A DNA stretch of 64,000 bases from Rotaria macrura (Eukaryota > Rotifera > Eurotatoria > Philodinida > Philodinidae): the NCBI GenBank assembly GCA_900239685.1, contig OENT01000005.1, positions 248,001 through 312,000 on the forward strand, read 5' to 3'. A program made the position numbers and the translations under genes. This document shows positions 31,355-44,116 of the stretch, piece after piece (within the stretch, counting starts at the first letter, position 1; every line of letters begins with the position of its first letter). The notes under the pieces were generated by a model, which was not told the DNA's origin, did not search any database, and saw nothing but the letters and a program-made list of their open reading frames with translations.

Positions 31355-31768
31355 ATGTCACAATCTAATGTATCACAAGTAGCATCGCCAAAGAAAGGTG
31401 ATATTGTTCTAACACGGAAAGGTTATCGTCGTTTATGGGACGGACGTCATTGGCGTGTTCTCTGTCGAATATCAGATTGTACCGCTCAGCGTCAAGGCTC
31501 GTTATGTAATAAACTTGGTTTTTGTAAAAAACATTATAATCAAATGGAATTTCATAAGTTTCAATCTCTTGAATCATCATCATCATGTGAATCATCATGT
31601 GAATCATCATGTTTATCATCAAATATCGAACAACACAAACAAAAACAATACATCACTATAGGAAAACACAACGTAGAAAATAAAATCTATAAACGTCCTA
31701 ATTTAAAGACTATTGTTGATAAACTTCGACGATCACAAGCTACATCAGAAATATATTATAGTGAATAA
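31355..31768 (+). CDS. Small protein with C-x4-C-x8-C-x5-C-x2-H motif (unknown)
   Basis: This is a single uninterrupted ORF of 137 residues starting at ATG 31355. Residues 21-36 read RKGYRRLWDGRHWRVL. They lead into cysteines 37, 42, 51 and 57 and His60, spaced C-x4-C-x8-C-x5-C-x2-H, which looks like a compact zinc-binding knuckle. A Ser/Cys repeat follows (three ESSC-type units, encoded by TCATCATCATGTGA repeats), then a basic C-terminus rich in Lys/Arg. There is no signal peptide or membrane segment. A basic-aromatic stretch before a Cys/His cluster suggests nucleic-acid or protein binding, but I cannot name a family. AATAAA at 31788-31793 supports a genuine transcript end. Codon use resembles neighbouring genes. 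Confidence 0.7.
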   Translation: MSQSNVSQVASPKKGDIVLTRKGYRRLWDGRHWRVLCRISDCTAQRQGSLCNKLGFCKKHYNQMEFHKFQSLESSSSCESSCESSCLSSNIEQHKQKQYITIGKHNVENKIYKRPNLKTIVDKLRRSQATSEIYYSE

Positions 31769-32409
31769 ATAGATTTTGTGAATTACAAATAAAATTGTAT
31801 TGAGTATATTTTCGAATAAATTTTCTCATGAGACTATGTCACTGTCGATTAGTGACTATCGATTAGGATATTCATTGTATGTTAATGAACAATTTGTTCT
31901 TGTTCGTACTATTTCAACTAACTTACAATTTTATCAAAGACTGAATGAAACGAAATGCACTACAACAGGTCAAGACGTACTCACAATTCAGAGAAGAGTA
32001 TAAATGTTTGGCTTTCATTTTTGTAAATTTTCATACAATATATTGACCATGAAGGTGAACAATCGCTTCTCCACTATAATTAAATAGTTTCATAGTAAGA
32101 AAGTACAGAGTCCAATGGATCTAATATGTTAATAAATATTTTTTAAAAAATTATTTTTTGTAAATGAAACTATGCCAATATTAGCTTCATACATATAGCT
32201 GACAGAATCGTTGCTAATCTAGAATTGACATGACTATGTTATCATTTACGAAATGACTCATGTAACTAACAAACGACGGGATGAATAACAATATTATGCC
32301 CTAATGATTCAGTCTCAGACAATGCATGCATGCTACCTCGCTATTTTCATTCGTTTCATTCAGTTCTTTCGCAACAATTGTGCAATGCTTGTAAAGGAGT
32401 CTATCTTAC
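31769..32409. other. Spacer upstream of the AAA ATPase gene
   Basis: It contains the 3' end of the small Cys/His-motif gene and then AT-rich sequence. An open frame at 31800-32003 has no ATG near its start and no domain, so I do not call it. Confidence 0.4.
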
Positions 32410-32417
32410 TATAAAAG
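32410..32417 (+). promoter_or_regulatory. TATA box candidate for the AAA ATPase gene
   Basis: TATAAAAG lies 67 bases upstream of the adjusted start of the last 5' segment and 74 bases upstream of the ATG at 32484. That position is compatible with a transcription start near 32440 and a short leader. A pyrimidine-rich TTGTTTCAG acceptor-like string follows at 32451-32459. Confidence 0.4.
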
Positions 32418-32483
32418 GACAGGTTTTTCTTTCTAGTAGACTATACTATATTGTTTCAGATTTTATTTCATTGCATAAGTATT

Positions 32484-33846
32484 ATGTCTGAAAAAGTTCA
32501 GATGGCAACGAATGGAAATGATAAAAATTCTGCATATGTGGGCGCATTTCCAGATATGCCAATAGAAGCTCTTCTTTCACTTGGTCCACCGAATAATTGT
32601 AGTACTGCACCAACTATTCGATTATTTCTTGCTAAATACCGTTCGTATCCATGCGTCATATATTGTTCTGCCGATGATTCAAGTGCATTGTTACATGCAA
32701 CAACAATCGTTGAATTTATTCGTGATGAATTACAACATGATTTAAATACAGATAACATATCTCGTAACTATAATCGACCAACGAAACAAATCTATATTGA
32801 TTCACGTTTATGTGATCTTGGTAATGGTATTATGATTGAAATCCAGGGTTGTTATTTTAGTTCTGATGTACAAAATCCAAATAAATTAAAAGCTGATCAT
32901 TCAGATGATTACTTTTTACTTACATCACAAATCAATATCTACTATCTACCTCAACATGATACAACTGTACAAGATTTATCAAGAAAATTTTCTAAAATGA
33001 CAGTATTTTCATCGAAATCATGTACTTTACAAATGGTTTGTCGTAATCAACATGGTTATTATCTTAGCAGTATTAATATCAAGAAGCCATTGATTACTGA
33101 TCTTGCACTTCATTATGGTAAAACATTTGTTTCAGTACATGATAAAATTATTAAAAACTTGAATAAAAAAGAAGGAAAAGGCATTGTTCTTTTGCATGGT
33201 GTTCCAGGTTCAGGTAAATATTAAATTCCAAACAGAAGAGTATAATAAAGCATTTTCATAAATTTTTTCATTGTTTTAAATAGGAAAAACACATTACATT
33301 CGATATTTAATTCATGAAATAGAAGAAAAAACATTAATCTATGTACCACCAGATATGGCAAAAGAAATCTCATCACCAGAATTTTTACCTTTCCTAATGC
33401 AATATCAAGATTCAATTCTTATTATCGAAGATGCTGAAAATATCATTAAAGATCGAAACGAATGTATATTACCATCACAGGCTGTCGCTAATCTTCTCAA
33501 TTTGTAAGTTATATCTTTTTGAAAAAGTTGAAATCTTACGTTTACTTCTTTCAGATCCGACGGTTTATTAGGTGATGCTATGCATCAACAAATAATTGCT
33601 ACATTTAATTGTGATTTAACGACCATAGATCCAGCTTTATTACGTAAAGGACGTTTAATTGCAAATTATGAATTTAATAAATTGGATTTGGAAAGTTCGA
33701 AAATTCTTTCGGACAAATTAGGCTTTGGTAGTACAGATATAACACAGCCAATGACCCTCGCTGAAATTTATAACCAGGGCGATAATGAAGAAGAATCGGA
33801 ATCGGAATTGAATCGAACAGAACCAATTTTAAATGGGCAAGCCTAA
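32484..33846 (+). CDS. AAA-type ATPase with bacterial-like N-terminal region (DUF5925-type)
   Basis: Three exons: 32484-33213, 33284-33503, 33555-33846. They give 413 residues. Walker A is GVPGSGKT at 239-246, and a Walker B-like strand ILIIED lies at 288-293 (E-D order rather than D-E). SDGLLGD and a sensor-like ATFN follow, then ALLRKGRL, and near the C-terminus TLAEIYNQ before an acidic tail. The first 230 residues form a separate domain ending in ITDLALHYG. The order (N-terminal domain, then GKGIVLLHG-Walker A, SDGLLG, RKGRL, TLAEIY) matches stand-alone AAA ATPases known from Bacteroidetes and actinomycetes, not the common animal AAA families. The role of those proteins is unknown; ATP-driven remodelling is inferred. 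The introns show the gene is part of the animal genome, so horizontal acquisition is the likely origin. The start is the first ATG after an acceptor-like TTTCAG. Confidence 0.85.
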
Positions 33847-35077
33847 ATGACTGATACATTTAAATGTTTTCTGTTGTTTTGAATATACATAGATAAATAC
33901 AGAAAGAAAAAGTCTTTATTAGCCAGAAATCAATTTTGTCTTTCTCAGTTGATATACTTTCTATGCTAAGCTTATTTTTGTGTCTCTTAATAGCAGAATA
34001 CTAGCTTGTCAGTATGAATATAAATAACCAACATATACATAAGGAACTACCACAGCAATATAGATCAAAGAAGAACAGCAAAAAAAAAGTGACGATGATA
34101 ATAATGCATGCGTGTGTTTTGCGCTCTTGTGACATGGAGTAGGTGATGCTAGCATGTGAAAAGCACAAAATAAAGCAGTTTACAGTGGGTGTATACGACA
34201 TCGTGCGTGTTGTCGATAATCGAGAAAAGAGAATAACAACAACAAGAACGACAGCAGGGAAAAAAATCTATGGATTCTTACTTCTCGGAGTAGTAGTGTA
34301 AGAGAGTAGAAGGAAGCTGATCTAACACAACCATTTACAAATCATCATCGTGCAGAACGGTTACGATACATAAATATCAAGGTCGAAACTCGTCCACTTG
34401 TATCATACAACAGTAAACCGCGAGGAAAAAAAGAAGAACATAAGTCAATTTGAACAAAAGGTATATACTTGAAAATAACTATTGAATTATGTTAAAGAAA
34501 AAGCAATTGCATGTCAATCAAATAGATGCATGCAAGTAAAACATGTGTCAGGGCGGTAAGCAGTCAGTTAAAAGTTTCGTTTCTTTTCTTTTTTCTTCAT
34601 TTGTTATCTACAACTAAAATCAAATATCGTTGACTTCTACCCTCATTTTTTCGTGTTGCGTCATAGTAAAAACTTTAGCACATTCTGTTGAGAACGAAAA
34701 CAAACACATTTGATTATCTCTGTAGAACAACACGATATCATTTTGTTCAGTTTTAATGTATTCTTGAAAAGGAAAGCGTAACCATACTTATGATCGATAG
34801 AATCTTAGAAACCGATTAATGACTTACCTATTTTAGAGTAAACTATTTTTTGCATGGTCAGATCATCTTTTCTTTTGACGCATTGAATGTAAACCTTGTA
34901 TCAATTTGTACACATGCCTGTGAAATCATTTTATCGATGAACTTGATCGGACAGGACTATGTGCATTTATACGACCATGAATTGTGTTTTTTCTTCTCGT
35001 TTTTTTTTATTGCGTTACTCGCTATTTCACTCATTCAAGGTTAAGGTTACATTCAATCTTCATTTTTTGCTCTCATG

Positions 35078-35109
<32 letters not shown>

Positions 35110-35191
35110 ATATATATATATATAAAGACAAATCGTTGTCGTTATACATTTTCATAATTTAGTACCAATTAGGATATACAAAGCAATAAGA
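33847..35191. other. 1.3 kb spacer upstream of the PDZ-LIM gene
   Basis: No coding exon is recognised. It carries purine-rich stretches, and a TATC/TA microsatellite (35079-35124) lies about 70 bases before the PDZ-LIM start codon, so the repeat is probably in its promoter or leader. Confidence 0.45.
35079..35124. repeat. TATC then TA microsatellite
   Basis: About seven TATC units run directly into about eight TA units. Such tracts vary in length between alleles. Confidence 0.9.
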
Positions 35192-38100
35192 ATGCCGTCT
35201 TATACGATGCTCAATGTTAAACTACAACGGGAATCGAACAGTACGCCATGGGGATTTCGAATGCAAGGTAGACATATTCTTTTCTCTTTCTTCTATCTGA
35301 AGAAAAATAATGCGACGCATTGAATCTAGGTGGAAAAGATTTCGGTTGTCCATTACAAATTCAAAAAGTTAATCCAAGCAGTTTATCAGAACGTAGTGGC
35401 ATACAGGCTAATGACTTTATTATTAAAATTGGTCAAACAGCAACTGAGCATCTTACACATCCGGACGCTCAAGAATTAATAAAGCAACAGAATAATATGC
35501 TTGAATTAACATTACAACGGTGTGCTGAAAAAACGAATAATAACAAAGACAAAATAAAAAATTTATTTTCATTTTTTTAGAGGTGCACCACCCGATGCAA
35601 ATGATTATAATAATCGTGTGGATTTTCCGCCACATCAATTAATGCAATCTACACAAAATAGCTTTTCACCTCAGTTTCAAAATCGCCCAGCACCACCACC
35701 ACCACAGCCTGCTATTCCACAGGTAGTTATAAGAACAATGAACATAGGTACTGAACTGTTTTCTTTTCTGTGACCTTTATTCACGACTAGCTTTCGGCCA
35801 GTAACTACAAGTTTATGTTATAATCCATAGAATAAGGCGAAGAATCGAGTATTGTTTTCGTCAGATATCTCAAGTTGTACACAAAAGACTTGATGTTTAC
35901 ATAAGTGGGCAATATAATTCTCAGAGACATGTATCTCACAATCGATAGGAAAAGAAGAAGAACAGTCGATAGAAAAATAATATTAGTTCTATTATTGGAA
36001 ACAATATTTCTCGTTGAAATAACGACAAACATTATATATTCTAGCTGATAGCATTATTCTATAGTTAATTTTTTTCTTATCGAAAATAAAAGAAAGATTT
36101 GATTTGTTGCCTAACATATGTCGAGAATCGATTGAAAAAGAATGAATCAGAAATATTTATTTATTTAAAAAAAAATTAATGAAATCCTGTCGCCTAAACA
36201 GTAAACAGTTTTATTAAACCGTAGTTAATATTTATCAGAAAGAACAATGCAAAGACTAAATAGTCAATAAAAAACAATGACTTAACAATACTATTTAACC
36301 ATAGGTTGCAATGCCAGTAACCAACAATCGAGCTTTATTAAGTCAAGCGCATAATACACCGATAGGTCTTTATTCAGCTGACAATGTAACTGAAACAATC
36401 ACACGTACGCTTAAAAGGTAATGTCCAACATATCTAGATCGATGCATGAAAAATCAGCATGTATATTAGTCTGCATGTGGGTGTAGTTCACCTTCTCCTT
36501 CATGTCAAAATAATAATTATGACGATCGAAAAACGCCTGTCACACTCAGAACTAGTGACATCGAAGATCTTCAACAAAAATATCTGACTATGGATTTACA
36601 AGCAAACAATAAAAGTGAAGTACGGCAAGGTCCTGCATTTCGTGCACTTGTTCGAGGACTTGATGAAACGACTGGTACGTATTGGATATTATACGTTTAC
36701 ATCTGTACAATGCTCATTTATTCAATGAATCATTTTAAGATTCGACTGATCCTCCATCTTCAAAATCGAAGTATATGAAAAACAAAAACAGAAAGAAAAG
36801 AAACAGAAAATCGTATTTATTTTATTCTTTCAACAGTTCAACTAATAAACAAGTTACTACATCGACGGTCAAAGGTTTTCGATATACACCTGATCCGTAA
36901 GTTGAACTTTTGAAGAATCCTCAATTTCATAGACAACAAAAGAATTTTCTTTTAGTATGTAAATATCTTTTTTAAAATCTTGAGTCACAAAGATAGACGA
37001 GAATGTTTTTAAAAAACTAACGATGATGAAAAGAAGAGAACTTTATTTCATGATTTTGATTTTTTTTTCGGTTATGAATACACATACAGATATGTTAATC
37101 TGGCATGCGAATGAACATTGTCTCTATGCTTATGCATTTCTTTCATTTTTCATATCAATGAATAGTATAATTTTTAGTTTTTTTTATATTTCTATAGCCT
37201 ACATGTTGCACCCGAGTATCAAATTGAAGAACCCAAAAAGTACGTCAATAAATAGTTTTTATTTAAATAAGAATAATTTCTATGATATTTGTTTGATAGC
37301 TATAATGAATTCAAAGCAAAAGCAGCTCTATCCATGCCTAAACCTGCTCCTGCATCAGCACCATACGATTATACACAACATCAACCACGTCCAGCTCCGT
37401 ACATACCAAAGACACCGGCACCAGCTGCACCCGTACCTGCACAACCGAAACCGAACGGTAATCATTGAATTCACTAAAAAGAAAACACGAATTCACAATA
37501 ATCTAAAAATCAAATATCATATTGTTGCCATTTTTGTTTATCTTGGCTTTCTAGCTATTGACAAAACAACATTTAATGCGAATAAACAAGAAACATCTCG
37601 TTCGGGCAATCGTGTGTTTATGAAAGGTAATAAGGGTAGTGCATTGTTAAATCGAAATGAAAATTTAAACCAAACTGCTCGATGTTATTCATGTGGTATT
37701 ACCATAAGGTACGTGTGCATACACATACGTATGTAAACCGTAGGAAAATTTTTCTCGAATGATTATTTGATAAAAATTATTAAAAATAGAGGTCCATATA
37801 TCTCAGCTATTGGCCATTGCTACTGCGTAGATCATTTTACATGTTCGAATTGTTCAGTAAATTTGATCGATTGTGGTTTTGTTGAAGAAAATGGAAAATT
37901 ATATTGTGAACGTGATTTTGAACAATATCTTGCACCACACTGTGCAAAATGTTCACAATCAATATTAAAAGTAAAATTAAATAAATACAACGTTGTATTT
38001 TAATAGTCTATTTAAAAAAATACTATTAAAATAAAGGAATGCGTTCATGCGCTCGAAAAAAATTGGCATCCAGAATGTTTTACTTGTGCGGCATGTAAAA

Positions 38101-38540
38101 AGTCAATTGGTACTGGGTCATTTCATGTCGAAGAAGGTCAACCTTATTGCATTGAAGGTAACAATTAATCAATTTTGAGAGATTTTGTTTATTTATCTAT
38201 GAAAAATCTTGTTATCTATCACATATCTACCATTCGTTTATACATAGATTATCGCCGAATGTTTCAAGCTAAGTGTACTAGTTGCGATTTTCCTATTGAA
38301 CCAGGCGACAAATATCTCGAAGCTATGGGTGGCACATATCATGTTGAATGTTTCAATTGTTCTGTATGTTTGTTTGGTGTTTACTTTAAATGATTTGTCT
38401 ATTTTCTCGTCATATTTGATGGTATGATGTACTTATTTTACGTTTCTTTTTCTCCTTTATAGATGTGTCAAGTTAGTTTAAATGGTCAAGCGTTTCTTGT
38501 CAAAAATAATCGACCTTATTGTCGTCTACATGGTCGTTAA
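35192..38540 (+). CDS. PDZ-ZM-LIM3 protein, ZASP/LDB3 (Cypher/Enigma) type
   Basis: Fourteen exons: 35192-35267, 35330-35519, 35581-35722, 36305-36417, 36487-36674, 36740-36770, 36837-36896, 37198-37239, 37300-37457, 37555-37708, 37790-37970, 38037-38157, 38248-38363, 38463-38540. All phases fit and give 413 residues. The PDZ domain is residues 8-88, with the carboxylate-binding loop PWGF. The ZASP motif is around 150-168 (AHNTPIGLYSADN). A Pro/Ala-rich linker follows, then three LIM domains starting at Cys241, Cys300 and Cys359. LIM blocks such as APHCAKC, CAACKKSIG and CDFPIEPGDKY match LDB3 closely. LIM1 has Cys261-x2-His264 where His-x2-C/H/E is usual. Family members bind alpha-actinin through PDZ/ZM and organise muscle Z-discs and actin adhesions. 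Exons 6 (31 nt) and 8 (42 nt) are microexons, a common site of alternative splicing in this family. AATAAA lies at 38691-38696. Confidence 0.94.
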
Positions 38541-40721
38541 CTATAATCGCTGATCGAATCTACTTCAAAACATAAACTTATAGAAAATATAACCCTTGAA
38601 TAAGACAGATATATTTTTATCATATTTTAGAAAATAACCCACACGAAGAAATTTTTACATAAAATAATTACAATAAGAAGTTTAATCTTTAATAAATAAA
38701 ACTGAGTTTGTTTTTTAAATTTACTAATGTTTACATGCAAACATATTTATTCTAACCACTGACGAAACACAGAAGAATACTTGAACTTGTAAATTTATTT
38801 CAACGATTGAATTGGTTGAATTTATAGAAGTAACGAAACCACTTTATATTGTTAGACAAAAAAAAGTGTTCTTGTTTGATTTTTAAGTTTGGTTTTTTGA
38901 AAAAAAGGAACTTTATTTTTTCTTATTGTAAAACTTCGATGTGATACATATTGAAGTTACGTTTTATCGTCTCTTTTAGTGTTTGTATTATTAGAATCAA
39001 TAGAAAACTCATGTAGAAATAAAATCCAAAAATGAACTTAGACCTTTGAAATCTTAGAAAAGACGATGAAGTGTATCCTACAGAAAAAGCTAAAAGAAGT
39101 TTTTAGAAAATCATACAAGACTACTCATCAGGAATGTTCAGATGATATTTCGATTTTTCTTTTTATCTCCCCCATAGTTTTGTCGCACTGCAACATGTAG
39201 TAATGCAACCTAATCGAAAAAAAACCTTATAGTTTTGTTATATACGATTGTTGAAAATTGGAGCAATGAATGCAAAACACATATGAATGAAGAACATGCA
39301 GTCCAAGTAGATTCTATAGATAAAAAAATAAGATAGATATTTGATGGCACTAGCATAAGTATGAATCGTAGTCGAGTTCTTACAAAGAAGCCGTAACGGA
39401 CGATCAAGTCTTTAAACTTATCTCTTTGATTATCAATGATATCGATCTTCGATTACTAAACGGAGAATGGTTTTGTCAATAGTATTGCTTCAGAAGTCGA
39501 GTGAAAAGAAACTTGGGGAAAAAAACCTACAATCAAATGTTACGTCATGCATTTTGATTGATTTCGACTAGTAGACGAACGATGTTCCTACAAGCCATTT
39601 TCTTGTCTCTCTCTCTTTATTGTTAAAATCATGTTTCAATTTTTTTCACCCGGTAAGAATAATTTCGCATACCTAGCCCAGTGAACAACGGCACTTCTGT
39701 GATTTGAATACTTGTCCTAGTCTTCTCATCCATTCCATGGATAGCAATACTCTAAGGTTGTACGCTAATCGTTCACCTATTCATTTTTGTCTTGTTGTTT
39801 TGAACCACTGATGTCTACGCTTTAGTTAGAGAGAATGATTGGTGGAGTATTGCAAGTTTTTCTTTTCAAAAAGTTACTTAAAATAAACATCACTTGATAA
39901 CATGCTAGTAAATACGAACTTTATGAAATCAGTTAAGAATCATAAAAATAGCTGTTTCGTATTTTCTCATTCGTTCTCACTCATCTGATGAGTATTGATT
40001 GACTCATTATCTTTGTCTGAAAATGTATTCAGTATGGGGTAATGCGAACTTTCTTGTTTTCATCTATACAAATGATATTTTTAACCCATTTATTTATTTT
40101 ATGCTCGCATTTATCTTTTCTGCTGTTATTGCAATGTTGTCTTTCTGTAAAATGCAGATGGTTACATGTATAGATATAAAATCATTTTGCTCTAATTAAT
40201 TATAGATACAATCGTTATTCATTTACATATCATCTGTCAATATTCATTAACAAAGCTGAATTAGCGAAAGAGATAAAATAATAACCGCATTGACTTATAT
40301 ACTATATGAAAATGTTTCTTCATCTATAGTATTTATTACATAGTATCATACGAATTGATAACGATTGGCCAAGGACTGAGAAATAGAAATTCCTTCTCTC
40401 TCCCTATACGATTCTACAAATACTAAAATGACGAAGTAAATACAATAGTTACTCGAATTTCTCCTTTGACGTTGATATCTATCGAGATATCTATGAATAT
40501 AAACGTGCCAATATGAAAACTACTATGAAAATATGTATCATTCTGTATTTTTCGAATGATAAAAGCGTTTCATGAGAGACGACCTACAATATACGACTTT
40601 TGAAATCACTAACAATGGAAACATTATTTATCGATTGATAAAAACTATATTGTTTAACAAAGACTATGCGAAAATGAAGTCGTGCTATGATAAATTTTAG
40701 TAGTTCATTAAATTCTATAAC

Positions 40722-40738
40722 ATATATATATATATATG
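40722..40738. repeat. TA microsatellite
   Basis: A short AT dinucleotide run in the 6 kb gene-free region. Confidence 0.8.
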
Positions 40739-43700
40739 ATGTTATCTATCCTCTGTATTAGATTACTTTGAGAAAATTAAATATATTCATTTGTCATATG
40801 AAAAATAACTTTACTGATTGTTGTATTGTATGTCAGGAATGAGTGTAATTATGTGAAACAGAGGGAAAAACAATCCTGAATAGAAAACAAATAGGATTGA
40901 TACTTATTAATCATTAAAAAAGATAGAATAGAAAGTTTTAATCAGAGTCAGATTGATTAGTAGTGCTAGTTTAAAATAGTATTCTACAGTAGTAAATGTC
41001 CATGTCATGTATGACATGAATGTTGTAAAATATCCATGTTAGTAAAAGTAATAGTAACACATTCATCAATATATTGTTTTTACAGCAATCTAATCAATTA
41101 TAACAACAATAATCATTGTTCTGGCATTAAAGATTGGAGAACAACAATTCAATCGAAGACTAAATAGCACAGACAAAACAATTAGTACATAATGAATGGA
41201 ATAGAAAAAAAAACAACAACGTTTTTTAGCATTGAGAATAACAATAAGAATCGTCAGTTAATGAAATTTTTCTCGTAAAAATGCTACTCATTATGCAAAC
41301 GAATTCTTAAGATAAACAACATTTCAGTAGAAATTACAATTAGAAAAGTGTTACGATTATAAAATAAATTACAGATAACAAATCATAAGATAAGAATCTG
41401 TTTTGTTTGCTAAATGTCAAACATGTTCGTTTGGAATGCAGTCAGAATTCACTTATGATATGCGATATTTCAACAAGAAACATGTAGTTCGAGTAAGAGT
41501 GCATCATTAAACATGAGAAACAACAAATGTTGATGCCACATGTATTTTCTTTTACAAAATGTCATTTTGAAAAAAAATCTACGACAGTCATAATTTATTC
41601 ATGTTCACTAATCGAAAAACAGTATAAAGGGTTTCTATTATGTGACTTGATAAATCTCTCACTTGAAAACAAACACACAAAAAAAAATTCTATCCAAAAA
41701 TGCCTTGTATGTTTCTTTGCTCTGTTCAATGAGATAAGAAACAAATATTTGTAAAATTCAGTTATTCAATATAATCAAACATTCATTTGTCTAGGCTTTA
41801 TGTTTTAAAGAAGTTCTCAATCTATCTTGAGATTCTTTTTGCTGAAAACAGCATTTTCAGACTTTATAACCTAACGGTTGTGTTTTTACTAATCTACAAT
41901 ATTAGTTCATAGCATAGAAGTACTCTCAACTGATTCGAAGAATAACTTGAAAGTTACTCTGAATAGTAAAATTCTTACTCATCTTTCTATAGAAAACAGA
42001 TTTAATTACTAACATAAATATGAACAAATAATACTCTGACAAAGTCTGACCTCTCTTACTGAGTACATCATTAAAATCGTTCAGTCGAGCTGCAATTGAA
42101 AGATGAGGAAAATTAATATGATCTATTTTTTCTTACTGGAAACCAACGGCAGATTTATCCTTTCAATTCACATAATTTCCCATCAACCAACTGATAATTG
42201 ACCTTGTACCAATAAAAAATATGCAAAGATTAGAATTCTTATAGAAATTCGAGTAAAAGACATATTTGAGCATATTAAAATTTGATTTTGACAGTTGAAC
42301 AATGGAAAAATGCATATGATGTAGATGAAATATCTACGAGATATGAAATTTTCAATGCATATAAGTGTTGCATCAACGAACAAATGAAGAAAAGATGTAT
42401 AACGTGACGACCTCATTTTTCAACGAGATTTTTTCCAAAAAGTGAAGATTCGCATCATGAAGAAACGTCTGATTTTAAAGCTTGATGTACTCTTACTTTC
42501 AGATTGAAATTCAAACGTGAACAAGATTTCTAAAGAATTTGAAATCAGCGATAAAAATAAAATTGCAAAAAATTCGATAACATAATTACATTTCATTAGA
42601 AGTTCAAATTCTTGCGTGGTTTATTATTGAAATAAAAGACAATGTTAGCAAGCAAAAATCAAAGGAAAACTAATTGAAAATTCGTTTGCAAAGTTTTTTC
42701 GACATCTTATGAAGTTTTGTCCATTTATTCAATATGCAAAAATAAATTCTACAGATATAATTTAATGATATTATTTGATTCTCAAAAGATGTTTTGTACT
42801 AGAAATGTGAAGTTTTCTTATTGCTAGTCTTCTGGAAAAATTCGAGACGGTTCGAATTTAAAAAATCATTCTTGTTCGTAACTCAAAATTTACTTCATGA
42901 AGTTCTAGATGGAGTATATTGGGGCTGCGATTTACATCCCTTGTTAAATGAATTTTCCCAACATCGTTTCGCGTATAAATCGATATCAACTCGAAATTGC
43001 TTTACAGTTTCTCAATCGTTCACTTATTTTCGAAGCTTCTTGAATCTTACTAAATCATCGTTAAAATGCCGTTACTCATACTATGACATGGTTTTAAACA
43101 TTTACAAAATTGACTTACTAATGTCGTGCGCATCGTGAACTAGCCTCGAAAGCGTCATACATAATCAATGAGAAATTTAGATTGTTTAATGTTCTGTTAC
43201 TACGAGCAATTGTAATCAAGACACGATTAATACACACTTCTCACTTCTCGTATAGGAATAATTTCACAAAAATTTTTCATATGACAATCCATACTCAGAG
43301 GAAAGGAACATTCAAGAGTGTTGACCTAAAAACAACTATTTTTTTATCACCTATAGTAAAGGTTTCTACAGCATCTTTTACTGTGTCGTTGTACAGCGTA
43401 GATATTCTACGTCATAATAAATAAACATCTGACATTAATTTCATGTCTGGAAAGGCTTCATCCAAAAGGATTAATGCGTAAGGCTTCATAAAACTTGTTT
43501 TGTTTTTTTTAAGCAGTTTTTTTCAACGTCTCTGAGAAATCAATGCTTCACTGTCGGGTCATTGTGCTTTTTCGTTTATATTCATTATACTACTTGTGCC
43601 CACTGCATTGATCTATAGAAAAGTGTTCATACGTCTTATATTCATCGTACTCTAGTGGTGAACTCATTTTCTAGGTCTAATTGATGCATTAGAGTATTGT

Positions 43701-44094
43701 TATGCTTTATACAGAATCTAATTATGAAAAATTTACGTAGATAAATATAACACATCATAGTTAGAGGGTCTAATTGTGTACAATGTTTGTTTTACATTAT
43801 TGAATTAAATGTAACATGCATAGTTTTACAGAAGAAGTGAGAAACGAAAGAAAAAACACGATTCTGAACAAGTATATTTTCTTGAAATCAAAATAACAAC
43901 GAATGAAAAGAAGAAAAAAATAATTGATGTGTACACTCTTCTTTTGCCATCTACCCGTACTTCTCATCATCTAGTTAAAGATTAAAACAAATCAATCAAA
44001 ACAACAAGAAGAAAACAGCACTGAAAGTTAAATTCAAACAACAGAAAAAGAATGAACTGATTTTTCCTTCACATTTTCTATATTGTTCTTGTAA

Positions 44095-44116
44095 CCTCTC
44101 TCTCTCTCTCTCTCTT
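44095..44116. repeat. CT microsatellite
   Basis: About ten CT units, roughly 520 bases upstream of the low-complexity protein gene. Confidence 0.85.

Noticed and set aside
31800-32003. Open frame after the Cys/His-motif gene
   Set aside because: It starts without an ATG, overlaps the probable poly(A) region and has no motif.
37023-37736. 237-codon open frame on the plus strand
   Set aside because: It reads through an intron and parts of PDZ-LIM exons 8-10 in the wrong frame. The spliced model explains the same DNA with conserved domains.
42821-43138. 105-codon open frame on the plus strand
   Set aside because: There is no ATG near its start, no motif, no splice-linked neighbour and an ordinary base composition for noncoding sequence.
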